The notes beneath the pieces are model-generated. The model saw nothing but the letters and a program-made list of their open reading frames with translations, was not told the origin of the DNA and did no database searches. Position numbers and translations under genes: made by a program. Positions 44,440 through 52,787 of a stretch of DNA of 64,000 bases are shown piece after piece; the stretch's first letter is position 1; each line of letters starts with the position of its first letter. Source of the DNA: an uncultured Acetatifactor sp. (GTDB lineage: Bacteria > Bacillota > Clostridia > Lachnospirales > Lachnospiraceae); assembly GCA_910585015.1 (NCBI GenBank), contig CAJUCT010000027.1, positions 1 to 64,000 on the forward strand. The letters are read 5' to 3'.

Positions 44440-45822
44440 TCAGGCTGCTTGTTTTTGGATCTTGATCTTGCTGAAAAAGCAATAATACACCCCGAAGAGC
44501 ACTGTGGTGATCACCCAGGTCAGCGGGTAGCTGAAAATAATGGTGGTAATTCCCGGGAATCTGGGCACTGCCGCCATGATCCACACCACACGGATCAGGC
44601 ACACCCCGGTCAGGCAGATCAATGTGGGGATCCAGCAATCCCCCACACCCCGCAGAGCGCCGGAGAGAATCTCGATGCAGATATAGGTAATGTAAGTGGG
44701 CACCAGGAATCGGGTCATCTCCACCCCGATCCGCAGCACCTCCGTGTCATCGGTGAAGAGCGTGTAAATGCTGCCGCAGGTAAGATACAGAAAGGCGGAC
44801 ACCACCACCGTGGATACCACTGTCATGCCCAGGCAGCTGCGGATGCCTTTTCTCACGCGTTCTATCTTCCCGGCGCCGTAATTCTGGCCCACAAAAGTAG
44901 TAATGGCAATGCCAAAGGCGCTGACAATCATCCAGAATACCACATCCAGCTTACCGTAGACGGTCCAGGCCGCAACAGTGTCGGTGCCCTCCCCGTTGAT
45001 GGCTGTTTGGATAATAATATTGGACAGGCTGTACATAACGGACTGCAGTCCCGCCGGAAAACCGATGCGGATGATCCGCTTAAACATCCTGCCGTCAAAG
45101 CCAATTTTCTTAAGCTCCAGATGATGCATATCTCTGGTGCGCACCAGCACCAGAATCACCAGCGCTGCACTGAGCAGCTGGGACAAAATGGTGGCCAGGG
45201 CCGCCCCTGCCACCCCCATGCGCAGCCCCACCACCAGAAGGATGTCCAGCACTATGTTGGTAAGGCAGCTGGCAATCAGGAAATACAGGGGCCGCCGGGA
45301 ATCTCCCACCGCCCGCAGAATGCCCGATCCCACATTATAGATCAGGTTGCCCACCATTCCCAGGAAATAAATCCGTATGTATAATGTGGCCGGCTCCAGC
45401 ACATCCGCAGGAGTGTCCATAGCCCGCAGGATACCCGGCGCTGCCAGCAGGCCGCCCACCATCATCACTATGCCGCCCACCAGGCTGAAAGCCATGGCCG
45501 TATGTACTGCATAACCCACCATCTCTTTCCTCTTTGCCCCATAATACTGGGAAATGATCACCGTGGCCCCGCTGGACAGTCCCACAAAGAATCCCACCAG
45601 CAGGTTGATCACCGTGCCTGTGCCCCCGCCCACCGCAGACAAAGCCTCTTTGCCCACGAAACGCCCCACGATCAGGGCATCCGCCGCATTGTACAGCTGC
45701 TGGAAAAAAGTACCGAAAAGAATCGGGAAGAAAAAGAGCAGGATCTGTTTCCAGATCACGCCCTCTGTAATGGCATTTTCCTTTTGTAAATTGATATCCT
45801 GTGTATCCATATTGCTTTTCAT
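44440..45822 (-). CDS. MATE-family multidrug/cation efflux protein
   Basis: About 460 residues, twelve membrane segments in two homologous halves, of the DinF/NorM-like MATE superfamily. Typical segments are ILLFFFPILFGTFFQQLYNAADALIVG at the N-terminus, VGFFVGLSSGATVIISQYYGA, and GVGDCWIPTLICLTGVCLIRV late in the second half. Exports drugs or metabolites in exchange for Na+ or H+; substrate unknown. The start is uncertain: a GGGAGG lies only 2 bases before the ATG at 45822 and 14 before the ATG at 45810, and an in-frame ATG also exists at 45939. Confidence 0.9.
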   Translation of the reverse strand: MKSNMDTQDINLQKENAITEGVIWKQILLFFFPILFGTFFQQLYNAADALIVGRFVGKEALSAVGGGTGTVINLLVGFFVGLSSGATVIISQYYGAKRKEMVGYAVHTAMAFSLVGGIVMMVGGLLAAPGILRAMDTPADVLEPATLYIRIYFLGMVGNLIYNVGSGILRAVGDSRRPLYFLIASCLTNIVLDILLVVGLRMGVAGAALATILSQLLSAALVILVLVRTRDMHHLELKKIGFDGRMFKRIIRIGFPAGLQSVMYSLSNIIIQTAINGEGTDTVAAWTVYGKLDVVFWMIVSAFGIAITTFVGQNYGAGKIERVRKGIRSCLGMTVVSTVVVSAFLYLTCGSIYTLFTDDTEVLRIGVEMTRFLVPTYITYICIEILSGALRGVGDCWIPTLICLTGVCLIRVVWIMAAVPRFPGITTIIFSYPLTWVITTVLFGVYYCFFSKIKIQKQAA

Positions 45823-46008
45823 TACCTCCCGGGACACCCTTTTTTTGTCCCCCTTGCCGCTCTTAAGCATTTTCCGGTCATTTCGGCATCCACTCCCGCA
45901 CAGCAAAAAGCGCCAGCATATGAACCGGATAAAACGCATAGCACAAATATTGAAATACTTTATTTCGGATGCCCTGCCGCCCCTTGAAAAACTGTGCCCG
46001 TGTTATTG

Positions 46009-46058
46009 CCTTAATGCGTATTTGGAAGTTTACTTCCAAACTTATACTTCCAAACTTC
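46009..46058. repeat. Family B repeat, partial copy B9
   Basis: TTAATGCGTATTTGG with hairpin 1 arms TTTGGAAGT / ACTTCCAAA and a second partial CTTCCAAACTT. It lies just past the 3' end of the Rpn-family gene, in the 45823-46067 gap that otherwise holds nothing recognised. Confidence 0.8.
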
Positions 46059-46067
46059 TCTATGCGT

Positions 46068-47018
46068 TCACATATAAACCTTTTCCGCCTCAATCATCTC
46101 TTCTTCTGTATAGCCATATAATACAATTTGCTCTTTTGTAGCGCCAGCCTTAATCATTCGTTCGATAGCGTTAAGCCGCTCTTTCTCAATGCCTTTCTCA
46201 ATGCCTTTCTCAATGCCTCTAGCTTCAATGGCCTGTGACAAATTGCACATGGTTTTTATCCTCCCTTCCAGTTCAGTCGTCATTATCATCCCATATTCCG
46301 ACGCAAGAATATGTTTCTTTTCGTCCACTCCCATCTGAGACAACAGTTTTTCCAACATTGAAATCAGAACATTCTGGGATTCCTTTATATTCATCCCTGT
46401 TCTCACTCTAATAATGATTCCCCTCATCAAGTCTATGTTGTATGGACTTTCTTTAGTTCCGAAAACATTCTTCCTGTCAAGATTGATTTCCTCAATGGAA
46501 TCGCCATCCTCACTGCTATCCAGGCAGATCCAGATACTTCTCACGCGCTTTAAACTGTCATAGTCACTGTGATAAAATTCCGTCTGTTTCTGTGCAGAAA
46601 TCATCCTTGACAGATAAAATATGATTCTGTTCTCAAGGTGATACCCTAATTTACCTGGATCAGACGATCTCTGTGCCTCAACATTGATTAAAAATTTCAT
46701 TTCCAATTTTCTATGATATGCCGAAAACCGGATATCATAAAAAATTTTTCCCTCTCCTGGAATATTGTCTTCCGTATTGGATTCGCTTATACGTCCCATA
46801 TTAGACAGACCCGTATCCACTGGCTTCGCTCCGATTTCAATATCATTGCCAATGCTGGCCATGATATCTTCCAATTCCGTACTCTGAAATTCTCTAACAG
46901 CGTATTTCAATATCCTTGCAAGTACCTGCTTATCAGCCAGCAGGAATTTAATATTGGCATCATAGGAAACCGCATAATTTGCTGCTTCAACCGCCTGTGC
47001 TATGTTAGTCTCTGCCAT
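46068..47018 (-). CDS. Rpn-family PD-(D/E)XK nuclease/transposase-like protein
   Basis: 316 residues. N-terminal nuclease-like domain with FKFLLADKQVLARIL-type start (NIKFLLADKQ), DIRFSAYHRKLEMKFLINVEAQRS (the D...ExQ core of the family) and YHLENRIIFYLSRMI. The C-terminal part contains a perfect triple repeat GIEK (12-base unit near 46189-46224) then IERMIKAGATKEQIVLYG. Rpn proteins (E. coli RpnA) are DNA endonucleases that promote recombination; length variation at such terminal repeats is known to be frequent in Rpn proteins. GGGAAAGG precedes the ATG at 47018. AT-richer than neighbours, so possibly acquired. Confidence 0.85.
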   Translation of the reverse strand: MAETNIAQAVEAANYAVSYDANIKFLLADKQVLARILKYAVREFQSTELEDIMASIGNDIEIGAKPVDTGLSNMGRISESNTEDNIPGEGKIFYDIRFSAYHRKLEMKFLINVEAQRSSDPGKLGYHLENRIIFYLSRMISAQKQTEFYHSDYDSLKRVRSIWICLDSSEDGDSIEEINLDRKNVFGTKESPYNIDLMRGIIIRVRTGMNIKESQNVLISMLEKLLSQMGVDEKKHILASEYGMIMTTELEGRIKTMCNLSQAIEARGIEKGIEKGIEKERLNAIERMIKAGATKEQIVLYGYTEEEMIEAEKVYM

Positions 47019-47347
47019 CTTCTTTTCCTTTCCCCGCATATATCACAATTGCAAAATTTCCAAACAACGGCAGATCTCTAGCGTATACCCATATTATACT
47101 TGATTCATCTGACAAGATCAATAGTCTGGCTCTTATTGAGGCTTGAGGCACAAGGCAGTCTGGGATAACAAAGGAATACTAGAAAAACGAAGCTTCGGTG
47201 TGATCACTTTCCCGTTCTTTAGATATCGCAAAAGAATTAATTATTTTTGGCGTTCCTAATTATACATGATACTACAAAATTTATTACAAGTCTACCATTT
47301 TTTTATGATATTGGTATAATTTTTTTATCCCGGGAAAGTCAGAGCAT

Positions 47348-47532
47348 CAGGCAATTGTGAAACGCCTAAATCCAAACATTAGGCAATTGCGAAAGGTTCT
47401 CTGTAAGTGATGTGAATGGTCAATATATACAAAAACGGGCTCCAACGCAGTGGCAAGTCGCCCTTATTTTGTATATATTGCCCATCCACTGCTACCAGAA
47501 AGGGAGTTTCGCAATCGCCTAAATCCAAACAT
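47348..47532. repeat. Family A element copy A3 with direct-repeat flanks and an internally deleted relic
   Basis: The 47019-47550 gap has no gene. A3 covers 47380-47521 (142 bases). It is flanked by a 17-base direct repeat CGCCTAAATCCAAACAT (47363-47379 and 47516-47532, the right one sharing its last five element bases). At 47348-47368 the two element ends are fused (AGGCAATTGTGAAA then CGCCTA), an internally deleted copy. A -10-like TATAAT occurs at 47315-47320. The ABC gene starts 29 bases after A3. Confidence 0.88.
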
Positions 47533-47550
47533 CCATGAAAGGAGTATACC

Positions 47551-48525
47551 ATGATTGAGTTTCAGCAAATAGACAAGACCTACCGCGTAGCCAGGAGACA
47601 GGCGGGCATGGGAAATGCGGTGAAGGCCTTCTTCCGCAGGGAATATGAGACTATCCACGCCCTGAGAGAGGTGAGTTTCACCATACAGGACGGGGAGATG
47701 GTGGGGTACATCGGCCCCAACGGAGCAGGCAAGAGCACCACTATTAAGATCATGTGCGGCATACTGACGCCGGACAGCGGCAGGTGCGTGATTGATGGTC
47801 GGATCCCCTATCGGGAGCGAGTGGCCCATGTGCAGAACATCGGCGTGGTGTTCGGCCAGAGGCGGCAGCTCTGGTGGGATGTGCCGGTCATCGACAGCTT
47901 TGAACTGATCCGGGATATCTACCGGGTGGACGAGAGTACTTATAGGAAAAATGTCAGTGACCTCAGCGATCTCCTGGATCTGGGGGAAATCCTGAAGACG
48001 CCCGCCAGAAATCTGAGCCTGGGGCAGAGAATGCGGTGTGAAATTGCGGCCTCCCTGCTGCATGATCCCAAACTGCTTTTTCTGGACGAACCCACCATTG
48101 GCCTGGATGCGGTGTCCAAGATCGCGGTGAGGAAGTTTATCAAGACTTTAAACCAGGAAAAGGGCACCACCATTGTCCTGACCACTCACGATATGCAGGA
48201 TATCGAAGCGCTGACAGAGCGAATTTTGCTGATTGGCAAGGGACGGATTTTGCTGGACGGAAGCCTTGCCCAGCTTAAGAAGCATACCTCCGGTCACAAG
48301 ACCATGGCGATCCAGTACCGTGGAACGGCCCCTATGCTCCGTGAGGGAATGGAACTGGTACAGTGTGGTGAGGGACAAATGACCGTGCGATTTGATCCCA
48401 CCCAAATCCCGGTCTCTGAAACCATCGCTTATTTTGCGGCTTCTGTGGAGCTGTTGGACGTGTCCGTTTCCGATATCTCCACAGAGGAAATGGTAGCTGA
48501 ATTATACAAGGAGTATGAAATCTAA
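47551..48525 (+). CDS. ABC-2 type exporter ATPase
   Basis: 324 residues, of the COG4586 subgroup. Walker A GPNGAGKSTTIK, signature LSLGQRMRCEIAA, Walker B LLFLDEPTIGLDAVSK, H-loop VLTTHDMQDIEAL. The N-terminus has an added basic patch (YRVARRQAGMGNAVKAFFRREYE), typical of this subgroup, and the C-terminal ~80 residues form an accessory domain. Works with the two ABC2_membrane_6-type permeases encoded downstream. AAAGGAG precedes the ATG. Substrate unknown. Confidence 0.93.
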   Translation: MIEFQQIDKTYRVARRQAGMGNAVKAFFRREYETIHALREVSFTIQDGEMVGYIGPNGAGKSTTIKIMCGILTPDSGRCVIDGRIPYRERVAHVQNIGVVFGQRRQLWWDVPVIDSFELIRDIYRVDESTYRKNVSDLSDLLDLGEILKTPARNLSLGQRMRCEIAASLLHDPKLLFLDEPTIGLDAVSKIAVRKFIKTLNQEKGTTIVLTTHDMQDIEALTERILLIGKGRILLDGSLAQLKKHTSGHKTMAIQYRGTAPMLREGMELVQCGEGQMTVRFDPTQIPVSETIAYFAASVELLDVSVSDISTEEMVAELYKEYEI

Positions 48526-48600
48526 GCGCGATCGCTCCCCGAAGGGGTATTATCCTAAAATCGTAACCGAAAGTGCAGGCGCTGCACTATACGGAAGCAA

Positions 48601-48675
48601 CATTTGGATGTTACACATCCATTACTGATCGACGCAATATCGCAGGCTGGCCTGCGATATGCAGGAAAGAGGTAA
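48601..48675. repeat. Family B double-hairpin repeat, copy B10
   Basis: Hairpin 1 TTTGGATGT / ACATCC (decayed end), hairpin 2 ATCGCAGGC / GCCTGCGAT, ending in GCAGGAAAGAGGTAAA. The GAGG at its end is the ribosome binding site of the downstream permease gene. Confidence 0.88.
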
Positions 48676-48679
48676 ATTT

Positions 48680-49495
48680 ATGAAAAAGAAGTTTAAAGCA
48701 TATTATTCCCTGTTCCGCATCCGCTTCATCCAAAACCTGCAGTACCGCATGGTGGTTCTGGGGACCATTGCCAAGGGGGCGCTGTGGGTCATGATGGAAT
48801 CGCTGGCTTATATAGCGCTGTACCGCACCAATCCAGACGCTTTTCCCATGGCTTTTTCCCAGTTGGTTTCCTACATATGGGTGCGCCAGTCCTTTCTCGT
48901 CCTGTTCCGGGTGGTGTTTGGAGACGGCGATATCTATTCCACTCTCCGCTCCGGGGAAGTGGCTTATGATCTGGTTCGCCCGGTGGGCCTCTATGGCAGG
49001 TGGTTCTGCCAGTCGGCTTCCAACCGTCTGTCCTTCGCGCTGGTGAACTGTCTGCCTGTGTTGCTGCTGGGGCTGATGGTGCCCCAGCCATTCCGGCTGA
49101 CACTTCCTACGTCCGCCGGGCAGTCTTTCCTTTTTCTGCTGTCGGCGCTGCTGGCCTTTGGGGTGACGGTGGCTATGGCTATGCTGATGTATATTTCCCT
49201 CTTCTATCTGATTTCCCAAAGAGGGATTCGGATTATTGTCACGGCAGTGACGGACTTTTTTTCCGGCGGAGTGATACCGCTGCCCTTCTTCCCCAAGCAG
49301 TTACTCCGGGTGGTGCGGGTTCTTCCCTTTGCCGCCATGCAGAATATGCCATTGCAGATTTTTTGCGGCAATCTCATGGGAGTGGATGCCTTGAAAGGGA
49401 TTGTATTCCAGATATTTTGGCTGGCGGCTTTGGTGGTTATAGGGCGGGCCGCTATGGCGCTGGCTACTAAGAGGGTAGTTGTGCAAGGGGGATAG
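48680..49495 (+). CDS. ABC-2 type permease, first subunit
   Basis: 271 residues, about six membrane helices, of the ABC2_membrane_6 (COG4587) family. It starts KKKFKAYYSLFRIRFIQNLQYR; SGEVAYDLVRPVGLYGRWFCQ is the family's conserved cytoplasmic segment, and VRVLPFAAMQNMPLQIFCG lies before the last helix. The ATG at 48680 uses the GAGG contributed by repeat B10. It belongs to the ABC exporter with 47551-48525 and 49630-50406, the three genes being separated by about 150 and 135 bases of repeat and hairpin DNA, unusually wide for one transporter operon. Confidence 0.9.
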   Translation: MKKKFKAYYSLFRIRFIQNLQYRMVVLGTIAKGALWVMMESLAYIALYRTNPDAFPMAFSQLVSYIWVRQSFLVLFRVVFGDGDIYSTLRSGEVAYDLVRPVGLYGRWFCQSASNRLSFALVNCLPVLLLGLMVPQPFRLTLPTSAGQSFLFLLSALLAFGVTVAMAMLMYISLFYLISQRGIRIIVTAVTDFFSGGVIPLPFFPKQLLRVVRVLPFAAMQNMPLQIFCGNLMGVDALKGIVFQIFWLAALVVIGRAAMALATKRVVVQGG

Positions 49496-49560
49496 TATGA
49501 GAAGAACTTCTAAAGTCGTGCCACAGAGGGTAGTACGCCAGGATGTTCTGGTCTCATACA

Positions 49561-49617
49561 AGAATGCCTGAAAGGCGGCATTCTTCATCTTGATTTAGAT
49601 GCCCGCTAAAGCGGGCG
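49561..49617. other. Two hairpins between the permease genes
   Basis: AGAATGCC / GGCATTCT, then GCCCGCT / AGCGGGC about 20 bases later, just before the ribosome binding site of the second permease. The first resembles hairpins near 10983 and 23952. Confidence 0.55.
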
Positions 49618-49629
49618 CATGGAGGAGAA

Positions 49630-50406
49630 ATGAGAGTATATTGGAAATTTTTTATAATGGAACTAAAAAGCCAGATGCAGTACAAGGTCTCTTTTTTACT
49701 GACAACCCTGGGACAGTTTCTGACCGCTTTTACCATGTTTTTCGGAATTAAGTTTCTGTTTGGGCGGATCAGCGGAGTGGATGATTTTACTTATGGACAG
49801 GTGCTGCTGTGCTTTTCCGTGATCATGATGTCTTTTTCCATAGGGGAACTGGCCGGGGGCGGACTGACTGTTTTTTCCGGGATGCTGCGGGAGGGGGATC
49901 TGGATCGGATTCTGGTAAGGCCCAGAAGCGTGATTGGGCAGGTGATTATGCCCAATATGGATTTTTCCCGTGTAGGGCTGCTGGTACAGGCGGCGGTGGT
50001 GTTGGGTATCGCCATACCTGCCAGCGGAGTACAATGGACCTGGCAAAAAATACTGGTATTGGGTATGATGACAGTCTGCGGCAGTGTGGTGTTCTTCTGC
50101 CTGTTTTTGCTTATTGCCGCCCTTTCCTTCTTTACCATACAGCCGCTGGAGTGTCTGAATATACTGACCTATGGAATGCGGCAGTTTGGGCAGTATCCCT
50201 TTTCCGTCTATGGGCAAAAGGTTCTCAGGCTGCTGACTTTTGTGATCCCCCTGGCGCTGGTGCAGTATTATCCGCTGCTCTATCTGCTGGATCGGGGAGA
50301 CGGCATCCTCTATGGATTATCACCGCTGGCATCGCTGCTGTTTCTGATTCCCGTCTGTGTGTTGTATCGGATCGGGCTGAGAAATTACCAGTCTACAGGG
50401 TCATGA
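49630..50406 (+). CDS. ABC-2 type permease, second subunit
   Basis: 258 residues, about six membrane helices, ABC2_membrane_6-type (COG3694 subgroup). Recognisable by MRVYWKFFIMELKSQMQYKVSF at the N-terminus, MLREGDLDRILVRPRSVIGQV (the conserved cytoplasmic loop also found in its partner) and FVIPLALVQYYPLLYLLDR near the C-terminus. GGAGGAG precedes the ATG. Together with the first permease it makes the heterodimeric membrane part of the exporter; natural substrates of this subgroup are undefined. Confidence 0.9.
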   Translation: MRVYWKFFIMELKSQMQYKVSFLLTTLGQFLTAFTMFFGIKFLFGRISGVDDFTYGQVLLCFSVIMMSFSIGELAGGGLTVFSGMLREGDLDRILVRPRSVIGQVIMPNMDFSRVGLLVQAAVVLGIAIPASGVQWTWQKILVLGMMTVCGSVVFFCLFLLIAALSFFTIQPLECLNILTYGMRQFGQYPFSVYGQKVLRLLTFVIPLALVQYYPLLYLLDRGDGILYGLSPLASLLFLIPVCVLYRIGLRNYQSTGS

Positions 50407-50469
50407 GATAAACCGCTGCCTCGTTTCCGCAATTATTCATGCACAATTATCCTATAGAAACAATCGTGC

Positions 50470-51600
50470 TTATCCGGCGGTCTGGGCATTACTTTCATAA
50501 ACCATATAGACAAACCGGGCCATCTGCCCGTTCTGTTCCATCTCCACCAGACAGGAAGGGCAGACGACCTTTATTTTTTCCGGCACCCTCCTGCCAAAGC
50601 CTTCACCCTGCTCTTTCTCTTCCTGATGACACGAACAAGCAGTTCTGTTTTGGTCCGGCTGGTCTCCCTGGGATTGCCCTGCCGCCTCGGGCGCCGCCTG
50701 CTGCCGAAAACCGAGCTTTTGGCACAAGTGCAGGGACACGGTATTCTCCTCATGCACCAGCACCTGCACCCGCTCAAAGCCCAGCAACTCCCTGGCATAT
50801 TCCAGAATGCCCTGGCACACTTCCCCGGCAAGTCCTCTTCCCTGCCATTCCCGGCCAATCACAAATCCCAGTTCCGGCAGGTCATAGCCTTCCCGGACGC
50901 TCAGACCCGCCCGGCCCACCACGGCGCCGCTTTGACGGTCCAGCACTGTCCACACGCCAAACTCGTAGAAGGAATACACCAGCCTGCGGTACTCCCGGAC
51001 ATAGCCCCGCTCCGCCTCCGGAGTGGGGTATAACCTCTCCGTATATCGGCTGAGTTCCGAGTCCTGATACATTTTCCAGAAACTGTCCACGTCCTCCTCC
51101 ACAGTCTCCCGGAGCCAGCAGCGGTCCGTGACCAGAATCTCCCAAGGCAGGTTATGGCAGCGCCGGTAGACACGCTCCAAGTATTCCGGTTCCGTCTCCT
51201 CCGGCTCTTCCAAAGCGTATCGGGCATCACCGAAGTCTTCGTCCCGATTGCCCGGATGGAGGTAGACCAGCGCCGGAGGACAACAGGGCAATGCGTTTCC
51301 CTGAGACCGCTCTTCCTCCGCTGCCAGCATGGCATAAATCAGGGGATCGTCTGTCAGGTACAGCAATCCTGGGGCCAACATTTCTCCTGCCTGCAGCACA
51401 TCGGGCGACAGTTCCTCCGATAGCATCACTTGACAGTTGATTCCTTCTTTTATAAGCCGCTCACAGAGCGGCGCCAACGATGGCAGTTGCTCCGCCCCCC
51501 GCAGCACCATTATGCATTTTTTCAGATAATATATACCCTGTGCAATCTGCTGTTCCACCGCATTGTCCTTTCCCGCCATAAAGGCTGCAACCGTAAGCAT
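50470..51600 (-). CDS. GNAT N-acetyltransferase with N-terminal extra domain
   Basis: About 376 residues. Residues ~130-300 form a RimJ/RimL-like GNAT domain (LRETVEEDVDSFWKMYQD, VVGRAGLSVREGYDLPELGFVIGREWQGRGLA with the acetyl-CoA loop, and VHEENTVSLHLCQKLGF). The N-terminal ~110 residues look like a nucleotide-hydrolase or HAD-like fragment (INCQVMLSEELSPDVLQAGEMLAPGLLYLTDD), unassigned. The C-terminal ~70 residues contain four cysteines in pairs (CSCH, CPSC) that might bind metal. The start is uncertain; ATGs lie at 51669, 51600 and 51579 without a strong site. Confidence 0.8.
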   Translation of the reverse strand: MLTVAAFMAGKDNAVEQQIAQGIYYLKKCIMVLRGAEQLPSLAPLCERLIKEGINCQVMLSEELSPDVLQAGEMLAPGLLYLTDDPLIYAMLAAEEERSQGNALPCCPPALVYLHPGNRDEDFGDARYALEEPEETEPEYLERVYRRCHNLPWEILVTDRCWLRETVEEDVDSFWKMYQDSELSRYTERLYPTPEAERGYVREYRRLVYSFYEFGVWTVLDRQSGAVVGRAGLSVREGYDLPELGFVIGREWQGRGLAGEVCQGILEYARELLGFERVQVLVHEENTVSLHLCQKLGFRQQAAPEAAGQSQGDQPDQNRTACSCHQEEKEQGEGFGRRVPEKIKVVCPSCLVEMEQNGQMARFVYMVYESNAQTAG

Positions 51601-51687
51601 AAAAAATGCTTTACGTCCGGGAATTTTTAAGTTATCATTATTTTTGGATTCATTATAACAAAATTTCATTCAGAAAGGTAGAGAATT

Positions 51688-52221
51688 ATGGCACAAAATC
51701 CAATTGTAACCATCACCATGGAAGACGGCGGCGTAATCAAGGCGGAGCTTTATCCCGAGATCGCCCCCACTTCCGTGAACAATTTCATCAGTCTGATCAA
51801 CCAACACTTCTATGACGGTCTGATCTTCCACAGGGTTATCCGCGGCTTCATGATCCAGGGAGGATGTCCGGAAAGCACAGGCGCGGGCGGTCCCGGCTAC
51901 AGCATCAAGGGGGAGTTCGCCCAGAACGGCTTTCAAAATGATTTAAAGCATACGACGGGTGTGCTGTCCATGGCCAGAAGCCAGAATCCTGACTCCGCAG
52001 GCTCACAGTTCTTCATCATGCACAAAAACGCACCCCATCTGGACGGCAGCTACGCCGCTTTCGGAAAGGTGATCGAAGGCATGGATGTGGTCAACCGCAT
52101 TGCGGAGACCTCCACCGACAGCTATTCCGACAGGCCCTATGAAAACCAGGTTATGAAGAGCGTCACCGTAGATTGTTTCGGAGTGGAATATCCGGAACCG
52201 GAAAAGTTGGCTGAGAGATAA
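51688..52221 (+). CDS. Cyclophilin-type peptidyl-prolyl cis-trans isomerase
   Basis: 177 residues, single cyclophilin domain, no signal peptide, so cytoplasmic. Catalytic segments are LIFHRVIRGFMIQGGCP (active-site Arg/Phe) and SAGSQFFIMHKNAPHLDGSYAAFGKV. Catalyses proline isomerisation in protein folding. GAAAGG precedes the ATG. Divergent from the GNAT gene. The 52222-52474 gap holds one hairpin (52375-52404). Confidence 0.96.
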   Translation: MAQNPIVTITMEDGGVIKAELYPEIAPTSVNNFISLINQHFYDGLIFHRVIRGFMIQGGCPESTGAGGPGYSIKGEFAQNGFQNDLKHTTGVLSMARSQNPDSAGSQFFIMHKNAPHLDGSYAAFGKVIEGMDVVNRIAETSTDSYSDRPYENQVMKSVTVDCFGVEYPEPEKLAER

Positions 52222-52374
52222 CTGTCCTTTGTTCACAGTTTGTTTACAAAACCTTTAATTTTTTTTCAAATCCTAATCATGATTTGTACATTTCTATCCC
52301 ATATACTATAATCAAACAAAGGAAAAACATTGAAAGACACAGTTATCTGTTTAACAATAAAACTTTTTCATAAT

Positions 52375-52404
52375 AATGCCAAGGGAAGCAATTCCCTTGG
52401 CATC
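52375..52404. terminator. Perfect stem-loop between convergent genes
   Basis: ATGCCAAGGGAA / TTCCCTTGGCAT (loop GCAA) between the cyclophilin and DUF3349-like 3' ends. No T-run, but the position suits a bidirectional terminator. Confidence 0.55.
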
Positions 52405-52474
52405 CTCCCTTTCTGGGGGTAAAATTCAATAACTGCCTTCCTGCAATAGACGGCTTCCATTCGCCCGACAAAAA

Positions 52475-52765
52475 CTACAAAAGTTCATCTTTTTTCCACT
52501 TCTCAAATCCATATTTATTCAGTTCACACTCTACCTCTTGTATTGCTTTTTCGGCAAGTTCAAGCTCATTGACTTTATACAAATCATTTGCTATTATTCC
52601 TATCGGTTTCTCAACAACATATGACATAACCACAGCCAGATTTTCGTCAGCCATATGGTCATATAACAGGAAAATCAATACCCAATAGCATTCTTCACTT
52701 ATTCCATTTGGAAAAGCATGAACAAGCATTCGCTGCGTTGATTTAAGAAAATCCGGTATTGCCAT
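52475..52765 (-). CDS. DUF3349-like small protein
   Basis: 96 residues. The N-terminal half, IPDFLKSTQRMLVHAFPNGISEECYWVLIFLLYDHMADENLAVVM split over two helices, resembles the DUF3349 pattern (FL....WL...FP.G.....Y..L..LL...L), a small helical family seen in actinobacteria and among putative immunity proteins. The C-terminal half is charged and helical (LAEKAIQEVECELNKYGFEKW). Function unknown. GGAGG precedes the ATG. Third gene of an apparent operon with the membrane-anchored protein (22 bases upstream) and the AAA/PD-(D/E)XK protein. Confidence 0.6.
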   Translation of the reverse strand: MAIPDFLKSTQRMLVHAFPNGISEECYWVLIFLLYDHMADENLAVVMSYVVEKPIGIIANDLYKVNELELAEKAIQEVECELNKYGFEKWKKDELL

Positions 52766-52787
52766 GTTTTTTATTGCCTCCTTAGAG

